Source of the DNA: Antedon mediterranea
Lineage: Eukaryota; Echinodermata; Crinoidea; Comatulida; Antedonidae
Reading direction: 5' to 3'
Length of the DNA: 64,000 nucleotides
NCBI RefSeq assembly: GCF_964355755.1
Contig: NC_092672.1
Coordinates: forward strand, 25,228,501-25,292,500
In this document: piece by piece, positions 1-12,749 of the stretch
How positions within the stretch are numbered: position 1 is the first letter of the stretch
Layout of the letters: each line of letters starts with the position of its first letter
Made by a program: the position numbers and the translations under genes
The notes under the pieces: model-generated
What the model saw: only the letters and a program-made list of their open reading frames with translations
The model's database searches: none
Told to the model about the DNA's origin: nothing

Positions 1-887
1 AAACTAATTGCTTTCTGCGATGGATCTGAACATACACTAACGCAATCATACGGTCGCCATCATGCCGATAACTGTAAAACGACGCATGCGACTAGAGTTG
101 ACTAGAGTTGACTCTGGATAACGAATTGGACAACGGTAAACTGGAAGAGTTGCAAATTACGGTGACCAACAACAACCGTATATTGTTATTGCATAAACAA
201 GAAAAAAGAACCTATCACTGCGGTGCGGACATGAAGTATCCCATAACTTTGCACGGTGCCTTTTCCACACCGTGCGCATCGGAGAAAAAGAATGGTGTTG
301 CCACCGCCATTGCGAATATTGCCAAAACCAATTCAATCAACAAAACACTATTTGCTAGATTTGTTGGACGAGCGATGGAATCACATGCAAGCAGTGATTG
401 GACTGCCATAATAAACATTCTTCAGATATCAGATCAAATGACGGTATTAAAAGAAAAATGTGAGTACAAACGAAAACGAATCTTAAAAGATTCTCTAATG
501 GACAAGTATCCATCAACGAGAAGTTTTATTAGTGATGTAAATAATCTACCCTCATCTAACATTGGCATTCAACAACTCGTAAGCCTATTGGAGCAGGCAC
601 GCCAAGATTTACGTGAAACAGAAACCAAATTGAGTACTTTACAAACACAATTCAATACCATGTTGATAGAATTCCAAAATCACATCACCAAATCGGAAGA
701 AAGAGAAATCAAATATCAACAAGTAATAGAAAATATGCAAAAACGAGAAACCGATATGGTTTCTACGTTTCAAGACAGTTTGCTTTCGATGGCCGATACT
801 TTGCGTGATGAGATGCGCCAACAACTGACAAAACGAAAGCGTCTTCCTCAATGCGGCAATATTAAGAAAAAACAACGAATCCATTGA
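1..887 (+). pseudogene. Activator gene copy A, broken, 5' end outside window
   Basis: This is the 3' part of the putative activator seen intact at 18467-20041. A deletion joins position 56 directly to sequence that lies 458 bp further on in the intact gene. A tandem 10-bp duplication (ACTAGAGTTG twice, 91-110) shifts the frame just before the conserved C-terminal half. The C-terminal 258 codons (108-887) remain open and almost identical to the intact copy, but no ATG precedes them in frame; the first in-frame ATG is at 231. A shortened coiled-coil protein could start there, but I have no evidence that it does. Confidence 0.85.
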
Positions 888-3400
888 CTTTAAAAAAAAA
901 CAAAACATTGTTGTTGTTTTTGTAGTTTATTTTGTATTAGTAATTTTTTATTGTACAAATCAATGCCGTAATTGTAGTAGTAGTAATAGTAGTAGTGATA
1001 ATAATAATAATTAAACGTTTCATTATTTCTATTTATAATTTATTGTACAAATCAATGCAATTTTAACGTTGCGTCTACCTCAATATAATAGTAACAACGA
1101 ATTCATTAAGAAAACTAAAAATTGTAGTGTAGTAATAATCAATTCAATGCCGCAACAAACATTGTAGTAATAGTAGTGATAATACAATTAAACGTTTGAA
1201 AGAAAAAAAAAATATTGTGTTTTTTCTCTCTTCCAACGCGATGACGACGACGACAGCATTTTATGTGATTGTGAGAATGTTGATGAAGAAATAAAGAGAG
1301 AGAGAGAGAGACATGGATACGGTTTGCTTAGACACCCATGGATATTGACACCGTCAGTCCAGTCAAAAAATCACCCTCACCATGGTATAAGAACGTACCC
1401 TAATTAAATTTCATCCGTAGGTTCTATGTATATAGGTAATAACATTTCTTGATGGTTGCGTCTTGCAAAACTTGGGATTTTACGAGAAAATTAGACTTTT
1501 TATACCCAATTTATAACCGCCTCATGTCGTATTATTGTGTACAGCGAATGCGACGAAGCGTGACTGAAATTACGAGACGCCGTTAGCGCCCGTTGAAAAA
1601 TGCATTAACAAAGCTAAAAACCTACAAAATTAATAGTTTATACAAAAATTTAAATATAGTTTACAATAAATTGTATAATAAAATACATAAAATTATAAAG
1701 AAAACCCAATTATAAACTAAAATATTTACAGATATGTGTTTAAAAATGTACAAATCAAAATGGCCTTTCATAGAATAAAGTGCGCCCTCACGCGTCATAC
1801 TTTTATCGGACTTGTATGAATGATTATAATATACGAAACCCGATGCGGTTTGTTAGTTATTGCCTCTGCAAGAGGCAGAATATTATTATTATATTTTCAC
1901 AAATATATTTCTAGTTTTTATTATGGAAAAAAAAAAGGATTGTATATATTTAAACACATTAAAACCTCCAGTCTACCATCATGATGGATTAAGTGAAGCG
2001 CCGTATTGTATCTGCTAAACGGTAATGATCTCCTAGTTATCTGGTTAGCCTATATTCTGGACATTCTTTTTTTAACAGCATTACTTGCGCGGATATCACA
2101 ATGCATTGTTTATTCGCGATTATAGTCAATGTTAAGTTGAGTAAGCCGCGCAATCAGTAACATGCATAACATGCCGTGCATTCATCGCGCGTTGTATAAT
2201 TATTATACATGGTTTCTTAAATCCAAACACACTCTTATTCTAGAATGTTCATGTAGATACATACACCGTCTCTTTACCGATCGAGTTGATACGGTCGTGC
2301 AATCAATAAGAGGCATAACATGCCGTGCATTCATCGCGTGTTGTATACCGAGAGAACCAATTTAAAATATTGTTTACTTCGAGAAGAAGCAATACACCGT
2401 CTCTTTTTACCGATCGAGTTGATACGGTCGCGCAATCAGTAACAGGCATAACATGCCGTGCATGCATCGCGTGTTGTATATATACAATAATGTTTATAAC
2501 TTTCCAGATCATACTTCTTATTCTATTCGATTACAGTTTCTAATGATAGCATCCTTCAGGAAACAGCGCGAGTCAATGTTTTCAAGCATTCAGTTCACCC
2601 AAACGGAGAGAGAACACTACCCGTTCTCTCTTCTTGTATACGATATGTTCGTAACCTTCTAGATGATACTTCTTACTCTATTGGTATTACATTTTCTAAT
2701 CATACTTTTGGAATGTTTCTGATTGTTCTTATAATAATTATTATACACGGTTTCTTAAAATCTAAACACATTCTAGAATGTCCATGTACATGTTACTGTA
2801 TAATGTTGGAAAATTATGATGACGGTTAAACATATTCAATACCGAGTGGCAGAGGCACGCATTATAGGCGAGATATATTATCTAACTTGCCGTTTAAGAC
2901 AATTGCATTGGTTCGATGTATGAAATGACCCTTTAACAGTTGTATGACAAAACCATTCTTCAATACTCCCGCACCAATGGACAATGCATGTCTCTTATTG
3001 TAAACGCTTTCAACTTGGTCATCTGTCATCATTGTTTAGAACAAAAAAGAGACAGAAAACTGGTACCCGTTTGCATTCATTGGATGTATGAAATGACCCT
3101 TTTAACAGTTTTATGAGAAAATTATTCTTCAATACACGCGCACCAAAGAGGACAGTGCGTGTCTGTTATTGTAAACGCATTCGACTTGGTCATCTGTCAT
3201 CGATAATTCTTTAGAACAAAAAAGAGACAGAAAACTGGTACCCGTTTGCATTCGTTTAATCAATTCAATGCCGCAATTTGTAGTAATAGTAGTGATAATA
3301 CAATTAAACGTTTGAAAGAAAAAAAAAATATTGTGTTTTTTCTCTCTTCCAACGCGATGACGACGACGACAGAATGTTATGTGATTGTGAGAATGTTGAT

Positions 3401-3436
<36 letters not shown>

Positions 3437-6066
3437 GGATACGGTTTGCTTAGACACCCATGGATATTGAATGTTGAGTCCAGTCAAAAAATCACCCTCA
3501 CCATGGTATAAGAACGTACCCTAATAAAATTTCATCCGTAGGTTCTATGTATATAGGTACGTAATAACATTTCTTGATGGTTGCGTCTTGCAAAACTTGG
3601 GATTTTACGAGAAAATTAGACTTGTTATACCCAATTTATAACCGCCTCATGTCGTATTATTGTGTACAGCGAATGCGACGAAGCGTGACTGAAATTACGA
3701 GACGCCGTTAGCGCCCGTTGAAAAATGCATTAACAAAGCTAAAAACCTACAAAATTAATAGTTTATACAAAAATTTAAATATAGTTTACAATAAATTGTA
3801 TAATAAAATACATAAAATTATAAAGAAAACCCAATTATAAACTAAAATATTTACAGATATGTGTTTAAAAATGTACAAATCAAAATGGCCTTTCATAGAA
3901 TAAAGTGCGCCCTCACGCGTCATACTTTTATCGGACTTGTATGAATGATTATAATATACAAGGCATTAATATACGAAACCCGATGCGGTTTGTTAGTTTA
4001 TTGCCTCTGCAAGAGGCAGAATTTTATTATTATATTTTCACAAATGTATTTCTAGTTTTTATCATGGAAACAAAAAAAGGATTGTATATATTTAAACACA
4101 TTACAACCTCCAGTCTACCATCATGATGGATTAAGTGAAGCGCCGTATTGTATCTGCTAAAGCGTAATGATCTCCTAGTTGTCTGGTTAGCCTATATTCT
4201 GGACATTCTTTTTTTAACAGCATTACTTGCGCGGATATCACAATGCATTGTTTATTCGCGATTATAGTCAATGTTAAGTTGAGTAAGCCGCGCAATCAGT
4301 AACATGCATAACATGCCGTGCATTCATCGCGCGTTGTATAATTATTATACATGGTTTCTTAAATCCAAACACACTCTTATTCTAGAATGTTCATGTAGAT
4401 ACATACACCGTCTCTTTACCGATCGAGTTGATACGGTCGTGCAATCAATAAGAGGCATAACATGCCGTGCATTCGTCGCCTGTTGTATATATACAATAAT
4501 GTTTATAACTTTCCAGATCATACTTCTTATTCTATTCGATTACAGTTTCTAATGATAGCATACTTCAGGAAACAGCGCGAGTCAATGTTTTCAAGCATTC
4601 AGTTCACCCAAACGGAGAGAGAACACTACCCGTTCCCTCTTCTTGTATACGATATGTTCGTAACCTTCTAGATGATACTTCTTACTCTATTGGTATTACA
4701 GTTTCTAATCATACTTTTGGAATGTTTCTGATTGTTCTTATAATAATTATTATACACGGTTTCTTAAAATCTAAACACATTCTAGAATGTCCATGTACAT
4801 GTTACTGTATAATGTTGGAAAATTTTATGATGACGGTTAAACATATTCAATACCGAGTGGCAGAGGCACGCATTATAGGCGAGATATATTATCTAACTTG
4901 CCGTTTAAGACAATTGCATTGGTTCGATGTATGAAATGACCCTTTAACAGTTGTATGACAAAACCATTCTTCAATACTCCCGCACCAATGGACAATGCAT
5001 GTCTCTTATTGTAAACGCTTTCAACTTGGTCATCTGTCATCATTGTTTAGAACAAAAAAGAGACAGAAAACTGGTACCCGTTTGCATTCATTGGATGTAT
5101 GAAATGACCCTTTTAACAGTTTTATGAGAAAATTATTCTTCAATACACGCGCACCAAAGAGGACAGTGCGTGGCTGTTATTGTAAACGCATTCAACTTGG
5201 TCATCTGTCATCGATAATTCTTTAGAACAAAAAAGAGACAGAAAACTGGTACCCGTTTGCATTTGGTCGATATATGAAATGACCCTTTAACCGTTTTATG
5301 AGAAAATTATTCTTCAATACACCCAGCACAAAGGAGGACAGTGTATATCTCTTATTGTAAACGCATTCAACTTGGTCATCATCAATCATTCGTTCGATAA
5401 TTCTTTAGAACAAAAATAATAGATACTTTTGGAATGTTTTTATAATAATTATTATACACGGTTTCTTAAAATCTAAACACATTCTAGAATGTTCATTTAG
5501 ATGTTACAGTATATAAAATTAGGAAATAGTAATTCATTACCTCTACCGCTCTCAATCACATGATATTCTTTTAACGAAGGAGGGTGAGTTGAAATTGGTT
5601 TAGAACTTGATACCAAGGTTCATTATACGATGGCAAACGATGCCAAAACATTTTCAATACCGATACAGTTGCCAAAGGTGCGCATTATAGGAGGCGCGTT
5701 ATAATATCTAACTTGCCGTTTAAGACAATTGCATTCATTCGATGTATGAAATGATCTTTAACAGTTTTATGACAAAACTATTCTTCAATACCCACGCACC
5801 AAGGACAGTGCATGTATTTTATTGTAAACGCATTAAACTTGGTCATTTAGCATTCGTTCGATAATTCTTTAGAAAAAAAAAAACTACCACAACAAAATCA
5901 TTACATTATTACAATGCGTGTACCAAAATGCAAGACAGAAAAAAATTATTTATATGCACATATTATTTATTTTTGAAAAAAAAAAAAAACATAATCATTC
6001 AACAACAACAACGCTGTTATATATGTATTATCAAATACAAATGTTTTCAACTGCCTCTCGCTTGAA
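888..6066. repeat. Non-coding repeat block of unit A, with an internal ~2.1 kb tandem duplication
   Basis: No convincing gene is seen; short ORFs here are not conserved in a way that suggests coding. About 1138-3256 is repeated at about 3257-5275 with a few differences. Nested inside are a 38-40 bp motif built around GGCATAACATGCCGTGCATTC (2158-2195, 2310-2348, 2448-2480), a GA microsatellite (1292-1309, 3403-3433), and imperfect 165-175 bp repeats beginning near GATGTATGAAATGACCC (2917, 3085, 4927, 5096, 5268, 5738). The layout resembles the homologous regions (hrs) of invertebrate nuclear DNA viruses, which can act as enhancers or origins; that function here is inference. Confidence 0.8.
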
Positions 6067-6470
6067 TCACATGATGTCTTGTAACGAAGGAGGGTGAGTG
6101 GAATGATTAGGTAGACTTGAGTTCAAGGTCCATATGATGCAAACGACGACGATGATGATGATTCCAAACAGCAATCCTGCAATAGACCATCTCTTTGCCG
6201 ATCGTGCTGATCTGGCTGCACCCTCACCGTCACCGTAGTCGAACTTTCTCGAACTCTGTAAAAGTAAAAGAATAGAAACTAAAATAGATTAAAAAAAATT
6301 TAAAAAAAAGTGTTGATGGGATGAGGTTGTAGAGGAAATAGATTACTTACATCTACGCTGTACACGATTCCTATAATACCGAATGGAATACAGCATAATA
6401 AAGTCACGAGTATAGCTGAAATCAGGTAATTGTTAGGTCTTCTCGCCACTATACGGGAAACAGATTGCAT
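6067..6470 (-). CDS. CD225/dispanin (IFITM-like) membrane protein, two exons, copy A
   Basis: Exon 1 is 6351-6470 (40 codons from ATG) and exon 2 is 6067-6255 (62 codons plus stop), joined in phase 0 over a 95-nt intron with donor GTAAGT and acceptor TTTTACAG. The predicted protein is 102 aa. It has the CD225 layout: a hydrophobic segment at residues 16-37 carrying a Cys-Cys pair and PFGI, then a short loop with a GD...A...S..AK pattern, and a second hydrophobic segment at about 68-88 ending in a short tail. Neither exon alone shows the family; the join does. CD225 proteins such as vertebrate IFITMs act in membranes, and some restrict virus entry; a role here is inferred. It is divergent from the activator gene across a 224-bp shared promoter region. 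Confidence 0.8.
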
Positions 6471-6694
6471 GACAAAAGCATTCTCTTTCTCTCCAATGTA
6501 CACGTACACAAATACACTCTAATCGATACTCTTATTGCATTACGAAAAACAGCAGCGTGAACAAAAAAAAAACAAAAAAACAACGCATCATCTTCAAATG
6601 GTAGTCAACACCGCTTATTCAAGCTGGACGTTGATTGGCTGTTTGGGTCTTTATATACGTTAACTCGCTCACCGTGCATTCGTCAGTAGTCATC
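6471..6694. promoter_or_regulatory. Divergent promoter between CD225-like gene and activator copy B
   Basis: The plus side contains ATTGG (inverted CCAAT), then TTTATATACG and, about 30 nt further, an arthropod initiator TCAGT just upstream of the ATG at 6695. The same arrangement occurs in the other units at 11388-11611 and 18242-18466. The minus side, towards the CD225 gene, shows no clear TATA box. Confidence 0.6.
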
Positions 6695-7832
6695 ATGGAT
6701 CATTGCGATATGGACATGTTTTTAGAAAACCTATTAGCGTTCGATTCAACAGACGACGACATATTAAAGAGGGCAATGTTGGAATTGAAAACTGGTTCGA
6801 CCGGGTCGAACCAGTTTTCATGGAGTACCAACAAGAAGATGATATAGCATAAGAACAACAACCACACCCATCACCACCACCACCACCGACGCCGCAAGAA
6901 TCAACAAAGGCAAACACGATGATAAATGTTCGAGGCAGTCTCGGTAAACTAATTGCTTTCTGCGATGGATCTGAACATACACTAACGCAATCATACGGTC
7001 GCCATCATGCCGATAACTGTAAAACGACGCATGCGACTAGAGTTGACTAGAGTTGACTCTGGATAACGAATTGGACAACGGTAAACTGGAAGAGTTGCAA
7101 ATTACGGTGACCAACAACAACCGTATATTGTTATTGCATAAACAAGAAAAAAGAACCTATCACTGCGGTGCGGACATGAAGTATCCCATAACTTTGCACG
7201 GTGCCTTTTCCACACCGTGCGCATCGGAGAAAAAGAATGGTGTTGCCACCGCCATTGCGAATATTGCCAAAACCAATTCAATCAACAAAACACTATTTGC
7301 TAGATTTGTTGGACGAGCGATGGAATCACATGCAAGCAGTGATTGGACTGCCATAATAAACATTCTTCAGATATCAGATCAAATGACGGTATTAAAAGAA
7401 AAATGTGAGTACAAACGAAAACGAATCTTAAAAGATTCTCTAATGGACAAGTATCCATCAACGAGAAGTTTTATTAGTGATGTAAATAATCTACCCTCAT
7501 CTAACATTGGCATTCAACAACTCGTAAGCCTATTGGAGCAGGCACGCCAAGATTTACGTGAAACAGAAACCAAATTGAGTACTTTACAAACACAATTCAA
7601 TACCATGTTGATAGAATTCCAAAATCACATCACCAAATCGGAAGAAAGAGAAATCAAATATCAACAAGTAATAGAAAATATGCAAAAACGAGAAACCGAT
7701 ATGGTTTCTACGTTTCAAGACAGTTTGCTTTCGATGGCCGATACTTTGCGTGATGAGATGCGCCAACAACTGACAAAACGAAAGCGTCTTCCTCAATGCG
7801 GCAATATTAAGAAAAAACAACGAATCCATTGA
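6695..7832 (+). pseudogene. Activator gene copy B, broken
   Basis: Compared with the intact copy at 18467-20041, this one has four lesions. A replacement at 6787-6819 creates a perfect inverted repeat with 16-nt arms (GAAAACTGGTTCGACC) and shifts the frame, so the N-terminal ORF ends at 6847. In the original frame a TCA codon has become TAA at about 6850. A 458-bp internal deletion is joined at about 7001-7003. A 10-bp duplication lies at 7036-7055. The C-terminal coiled-coil half is still open (7053-7832) but lacks a nearby ATG. The promoter is unchanged, so an RNA could still be made. Confidence 0.9.
6787..6819. repeat. Perfect 33-bp palindrome created in activator copy B
   Basis: Two 16-nt arms, GAAAACTGGTTCGACC and its exact reverse complement, flank one central G. 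The intact gene has only the right arm, preceded by different bases. The identical structure is present at 11704-11736. Confidence 0.95.
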
Positions 7833-10800
7833 CTTTAAAAAAAAACAAAACATTGTTGTTGTTTTTGTAGTTTATTTTGTATTAGTAATTTTTTATTGTA
7901 CAAATCAATGCCGTAATTGTAGTAGTAGTAATAGTAGTAGTGATAATAATAATAATTAAACGTTTCATTATTTCTATTTATAATTTATTGTACAAATCAA
8001 TGCAATTTTAACGTTGCGTCTACCTCAATATAATAGTAACAACGAATTCATTAAGAAAACTAAAAATTGTAGTGTAGTAATAATCAATTCAATGCCGCAA
8101 CAAACATTGTAGTAATAGTAGTGATAATACAATTAAACGTTTGAAAGAAAAAAAAAATATTGTGTTTTTTCTCTCTTCCAACGCGATGACGACGACGACA
8201 GCATTTTATGTGATTGTGAGAATGTTGATGAAGAAATAAAGAGAGAGAGAGAGAGACATGGATACGGTTTGCTTAGACACCCATGGATATTGACACCGTC
8301 AGTCCAGTCAAAAAATCACCCTCACCATGGTATAAGAACGTACCCTAATTAAATTTCATCCGTAGGTTCTATGTATATAGGTAATAACATTTCTTGATGG
8401 TTGCGTCTTGCAAAACTTGGGATTTTACGAGAAAATTAGACTTTTTATACCCAATTTATAACCGCCTCATGTCGTATTATTGTGTACAGCGAATGCGACG
8501 AAGCGTGACTGAAATTACGAGACGCCGTTAGCGCCCGTTGAAAAATGCATTAACAAAGCTAAAAACCTACAAAATTAATAGTTTATACAAAAATTTAAAT
8601 ATAGTTTACAATAAATTGTATAATAAAATACATAAAATTATAAAGAAAACCCAATTATAAACTAAAATATTTACAGATATGTGTTTAAAAATGTACAAAT
8701 CAAAATGGCCTTTCATAGAATAAAGTGCGCCCTCACGCGTCATACTTTTATCGGACTTGTATGAATGATTATAATATACGAAACCCGATGTGGTTTGTTA
8801 GTTATTGCCTCTGCAAGAGGCAGAATATTATTATTATATTTTCACAAATATATTTCTAGTTTTTATTATGGAAAAAAAAAAGGATTGTATATATTTAAAC
8901 ACATTAAAACCTCCAGTCTACCATCATGATGGATTAAGTGAAGCGCCGTATTGTATCTGCTAAACGGTAATGATCTCCTAGTTATCTGGTTAGCCTATAT
9001 TCTGGACATTCTTTTTTTAACAGCATTACTTGCGCGGATATCACAATGCATTGTTTATTCGCGATTATAGTCAATGTTAAGTTGAGTAAGCCGCGCAATC
9101 AGTAACATGCATAACATGCCGTGCATTCATCGCGCGTTGTATAATTATTATACATGGTTTCTTAAATCCAAACACACTCTTATTCTAGAATGTTCATGTA
9201 GATACATACACCGTCTCTTTACCGATCGAGTTGATACGGTCGTGCAATCAATAAGAGGCATAACATGCCGTGCATTCATCGCGTGTTGTATACCGAGAGA
9301 ACCAATTTAAAATATTGTTTACTTCGAGAAGAAGCAATACACCGTCTCTTTTTACCGATCGAGTTGATACGGTCGCGCAATCAGTAACAGGCATAACATG
9401 CCGTGCATGCATCGCGTGTTGTATATATACAATAATGTTTATAACTTTCCAGATCATACTTCTTATTCTATTCGATTACAGTTTCTAATGATAGCATACT
9501 TCAGGAAACAGCGCGAGTCAATGTTTTCAAGCATTCAGTTCACCCAAACGGAGAGAGAACACTACCCGTTCTCTCTTCTTGTATACGATATGTTCGTAAC
9601 CTTCTAGATGATACTTCTTACTCTATTGGTATTACAGTTTCTAATCATACTTTTGGAATGTTTCTGATTGTTCTTATAATAATTATTATACACGGTTTCT
9701 TAAAATCTAAACACATTCTAGAATGTCCATGTACATGTTACTGTATAATGTTGGAAAATTTTATGATGACGGTTAAACATATTCAATACCGAGTGGCAGA
9801 GGCACGCATTATAGGCGAGATATATTATCTAACTTGCCGTTTAAGACAATTGCATTGGTTCGATGTATGAAATGACCCTTTAACAGTTGTATGACAAAAC
9901 CATTCTTCAATACTCCCGCACCAATGGACAATGCATGTCTCTTATTGTAAACGCTTTCAACTTGGTCATCTGTCATCATTGTTTAGAACAAAAAAGAGAC
10001 AGAAAACTGGTACCCGTTTGCATTCATTGGATGTATGAAATGACCCTTTTAACAGTTTTATGAGAAAATTATTCTTCAATACACGCGCACCAAAGAGGAC
10101 AGTGCGTGGCTGTTATTGTAAACGCATTCAACTTGGTCATCTGTCATCGATAATTCTTTAGAACAAAAAAGAGACAGAAAACTGGTACCCGTTTGCATTT
10201 GGTCGATATATGAAATGACCCTTTAACCGTTTTATGAGAAAATTATTCTTCAATACACCCAGCACAAAGGAGGACAGTGTCATGGTCATTGGTCATCATC
10301 AATCATTCGTTCGATAATTCTTTAGAACAAAAATAATAGATACTTTTGGAATGTTTTTATAATAATTATTATACACGGTTTCTTAAAATCTAAACACATT
10401 CTAGAATTTTCATTTAGATGTTACAGTATATAAAATTAGGAAATAGTAATTCATTACCTCTACCGCTCTCAATCACATGATAATCTTTTAACGAAGGAGG
10501 GTGAGTTGAAATTGGTTTAGAACTTGATACCAAGGTTCATTATACGATGGCAAACGATGCCAAAACATTTTCAATACCGATACAGTTGCCAAAGGTGCGC
10601 ATTATAGGAGGCGCGTTATAATATCTAACTTGCCGTTTAAGACAATTGCATTCATTCGATGTATGAAATGATCTTTAACAGTTTTATGACAAAACTATTC
10701 TTCAATACCCACGCACCAAGGACAGTGCATGTATTTTATTGTAAACGCATTAAACTTGGTCATTTAGCATTCGTTCGATAATTCTTTAGAAAAAAAAAAA

Positions 10801-10983
10801 CTACCACAACAAAATCATTACATTATTACAATGCGTGTACCAAAATGCAAGACAGAAAAAAATTATTTATATGCACATATTATTTATTTTTGAAAAAAAA
10901 AAAAAACATAATCATTCAACAACAACAACGCTGTTATATATGTATTATCAAATACAAATGTTTTCAACTGCCTCTCGCTTGAA
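7833..10983. repeat. Non-coding repeat block of unit B, without the 2.1 kb duplication
   Basis: This block matches the unit A block but has only one copy of the ~2.1 kb internal repeat. Its left part carries variants diagnostic of the first sub-repeat, such as the extra 56-bp segment near 9293. Its right part carries variants of the second, such as GCATACTTC at 9496. The switch falls roughly between 9430 and 9640. Loss of one sub-repeat by unequal crossing over, with some patchwork, explains this. No gene is seen. Confidence 0.8.
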
Positions 10984-11387
10984 TCACATGATGTCTTGTA
11001 ACGAAGGAGGGTGAGTGGAATGATTAGGTAGACTTGAGTTCAAGGTCCATATGATGCAAACGACGACGATGATGATGATTCCAAACAGCAATCCTGCAAT
11101 AGACCATCTCTTTGCCGATCGTGCTGATCTGGCTGCACCCTCACCGTCACCGTAGTCGAACTTTCTCGAACTCTGTAAAAGTAAAAGAATAGAAACTAAA
11201 ATAGATTAAAAAAAATTTAAAAAAAAGTGTTGATGGGATGAGGTTGTAGAGGAAATAGATTACTTACATCTACGCTGTACACGATTCCTATAATACCGAA
11301 TGGAATACAGCATAATAAAGTCACGAGTATAGCTGAAATCAGGTAATTGTTAGGTCTTCTCGCCACTATACGGGAAACAGATTGCAT
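10984..11387 (-). CDS. CD225/dispanin (IFITM-like) membrane protein, two exons, copy B
   Basis: Exon 1 is 11268-11387 and exon 2 is 10984-11172. Splice sites, reading frame and predicted 102-aa protein match copy A. Both hydrophobic segments and the GD...A...S..AK loop are kept, so this copy shows no decay while the activator copy beside it is broken. Confidence 0.8.
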
Positions 11388-11611
11388 GACAAAAGCATTC
11401 TCTTTCTCTCCAATGTACACGTACACAAATACACTCTAATCGATACTCTTATTGCATTACGAAAAACAGCAGCGTGAACAAAAAAAAAACAAAAAAACAA
11501 CGCATCATCTTCAAATGGTAGTCAACACCGCTTATTCAAGCTGGACGTTGATTGGCTGTTTGGGTCTTTATATACGTTAACTCGCTCACCGTGCATTCGT
11601 CAGTAGTCATC

Positions 11612-12749
11612 ATGGATCATTGCGATATGGACATGTTTTTAGAAAACCTATTAGCGTTCGATTCAACAGACGACGACATATTAAAGAGGGCAATGTTGGA
11701 ATTGAAAACTGGTTCGACCGGGTCGAACCAGTTTTCATGGAGTACCAACAAGAAGATGATATAGCATAAGAACAACAACCACACCCATCACCACCACCAC
11801 CACCGACGCCGCAAGAATCAACAAAGGCAAACACGATGATAAATGTTCGAGGCAGTCTCGGTAAACTAATTGCTTTCTGCGATGGATCTGAACATACACT
11901 AACGCAATCATACGGTCGCCATCATGCCGATAACTGTAAAACGACGCATGCGACTAGAGTTGACTAGAGTTGACTCTGGATAACGAATTGGACAACGGTA
12001 AACTGGAAGAGTTGCAAATTACGGTGACCAACAACAACCGTATATTGTTATTGCATAAACAAGAAAAAAGAACCTATCACTGCGGTGCGGACATGAAGTA
12101 TCCCATAACTTTGCACGGTGCCTTTTCCACACCGTGCGCATCGGAGAAAAAGAATGGTGTTGCCACCGCCATTGCGAATATTGCCAAAACCAATTCAATC
12201 AACAAAACACTATTTGCTAGATTTGTTGGACGAGCGATGGAATCACATGCAAGCAGTGATTGGACTGCCATAATAAACATTCTTCAGATATCAGATCAAA
12301 TGACGGTATTAAAAGAAAAATGTGAGTACAAACGAAAACGAATCTTAAAAGATTCTCTAATGGACAAGTATCCATCAACGAGAAGTTTTATTAGTGATGT
12401 AAATAATCTACCCTCATCTAACATTGGCATTCAACAACTCGTAAGCCTATTGGAGCAGGCACGCCAAGATTTACGTGAAACAGAAACCAAATTGAGTACT
12501 TTACAAACACAATTCAATACCATGTTGATAGAATTCCAAAATCACATCACCAAATCGGAAGAAAGAGAAATCAAATATCAACAAGTAATAGAAAATATGC
12601 AAAAACGAGAAACCGATATGGTTTCTACGTTTCAAGACAGTTTGCTTTCGATGGCCGATACTTTGCGTGATGAGATGCGCCAACAACTGACAAAACGAAA
12701 GCGTCTTCCTCAATGCGGCAATATTAAGAAAAAACAACGAATCCATTGA
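11612..12749 (+). pseudogene. Activator gene copy C, broken
   Basis: It carries exactly the same four lesions as copy B: the palindrome at 11704-11736, the TAA in the original frame near 11767, the 458-bp deletion and the 10-bp duplication. Copies B and C therefore descend from one already broken unit that was later amplified. The C-terminal half stays open at 11970-12749. Confidence 0.9.
11704..11736. repeat. Perfect 33-bp palindrome created in activator copy C
   Basis: Same 16-nt arms and central G as at 6787-6819, absent from the intact gene copy. Confidence 0.95.

Noticed and set aside
2162-2662. Overlapping 67-82 codon ORFs recurring in every array unit
   Set aside because: They lie in nested short repeats, differ in frame and end between sub-repeats, and have no promoter or family signal; recurrence only reflects DNA duplication.
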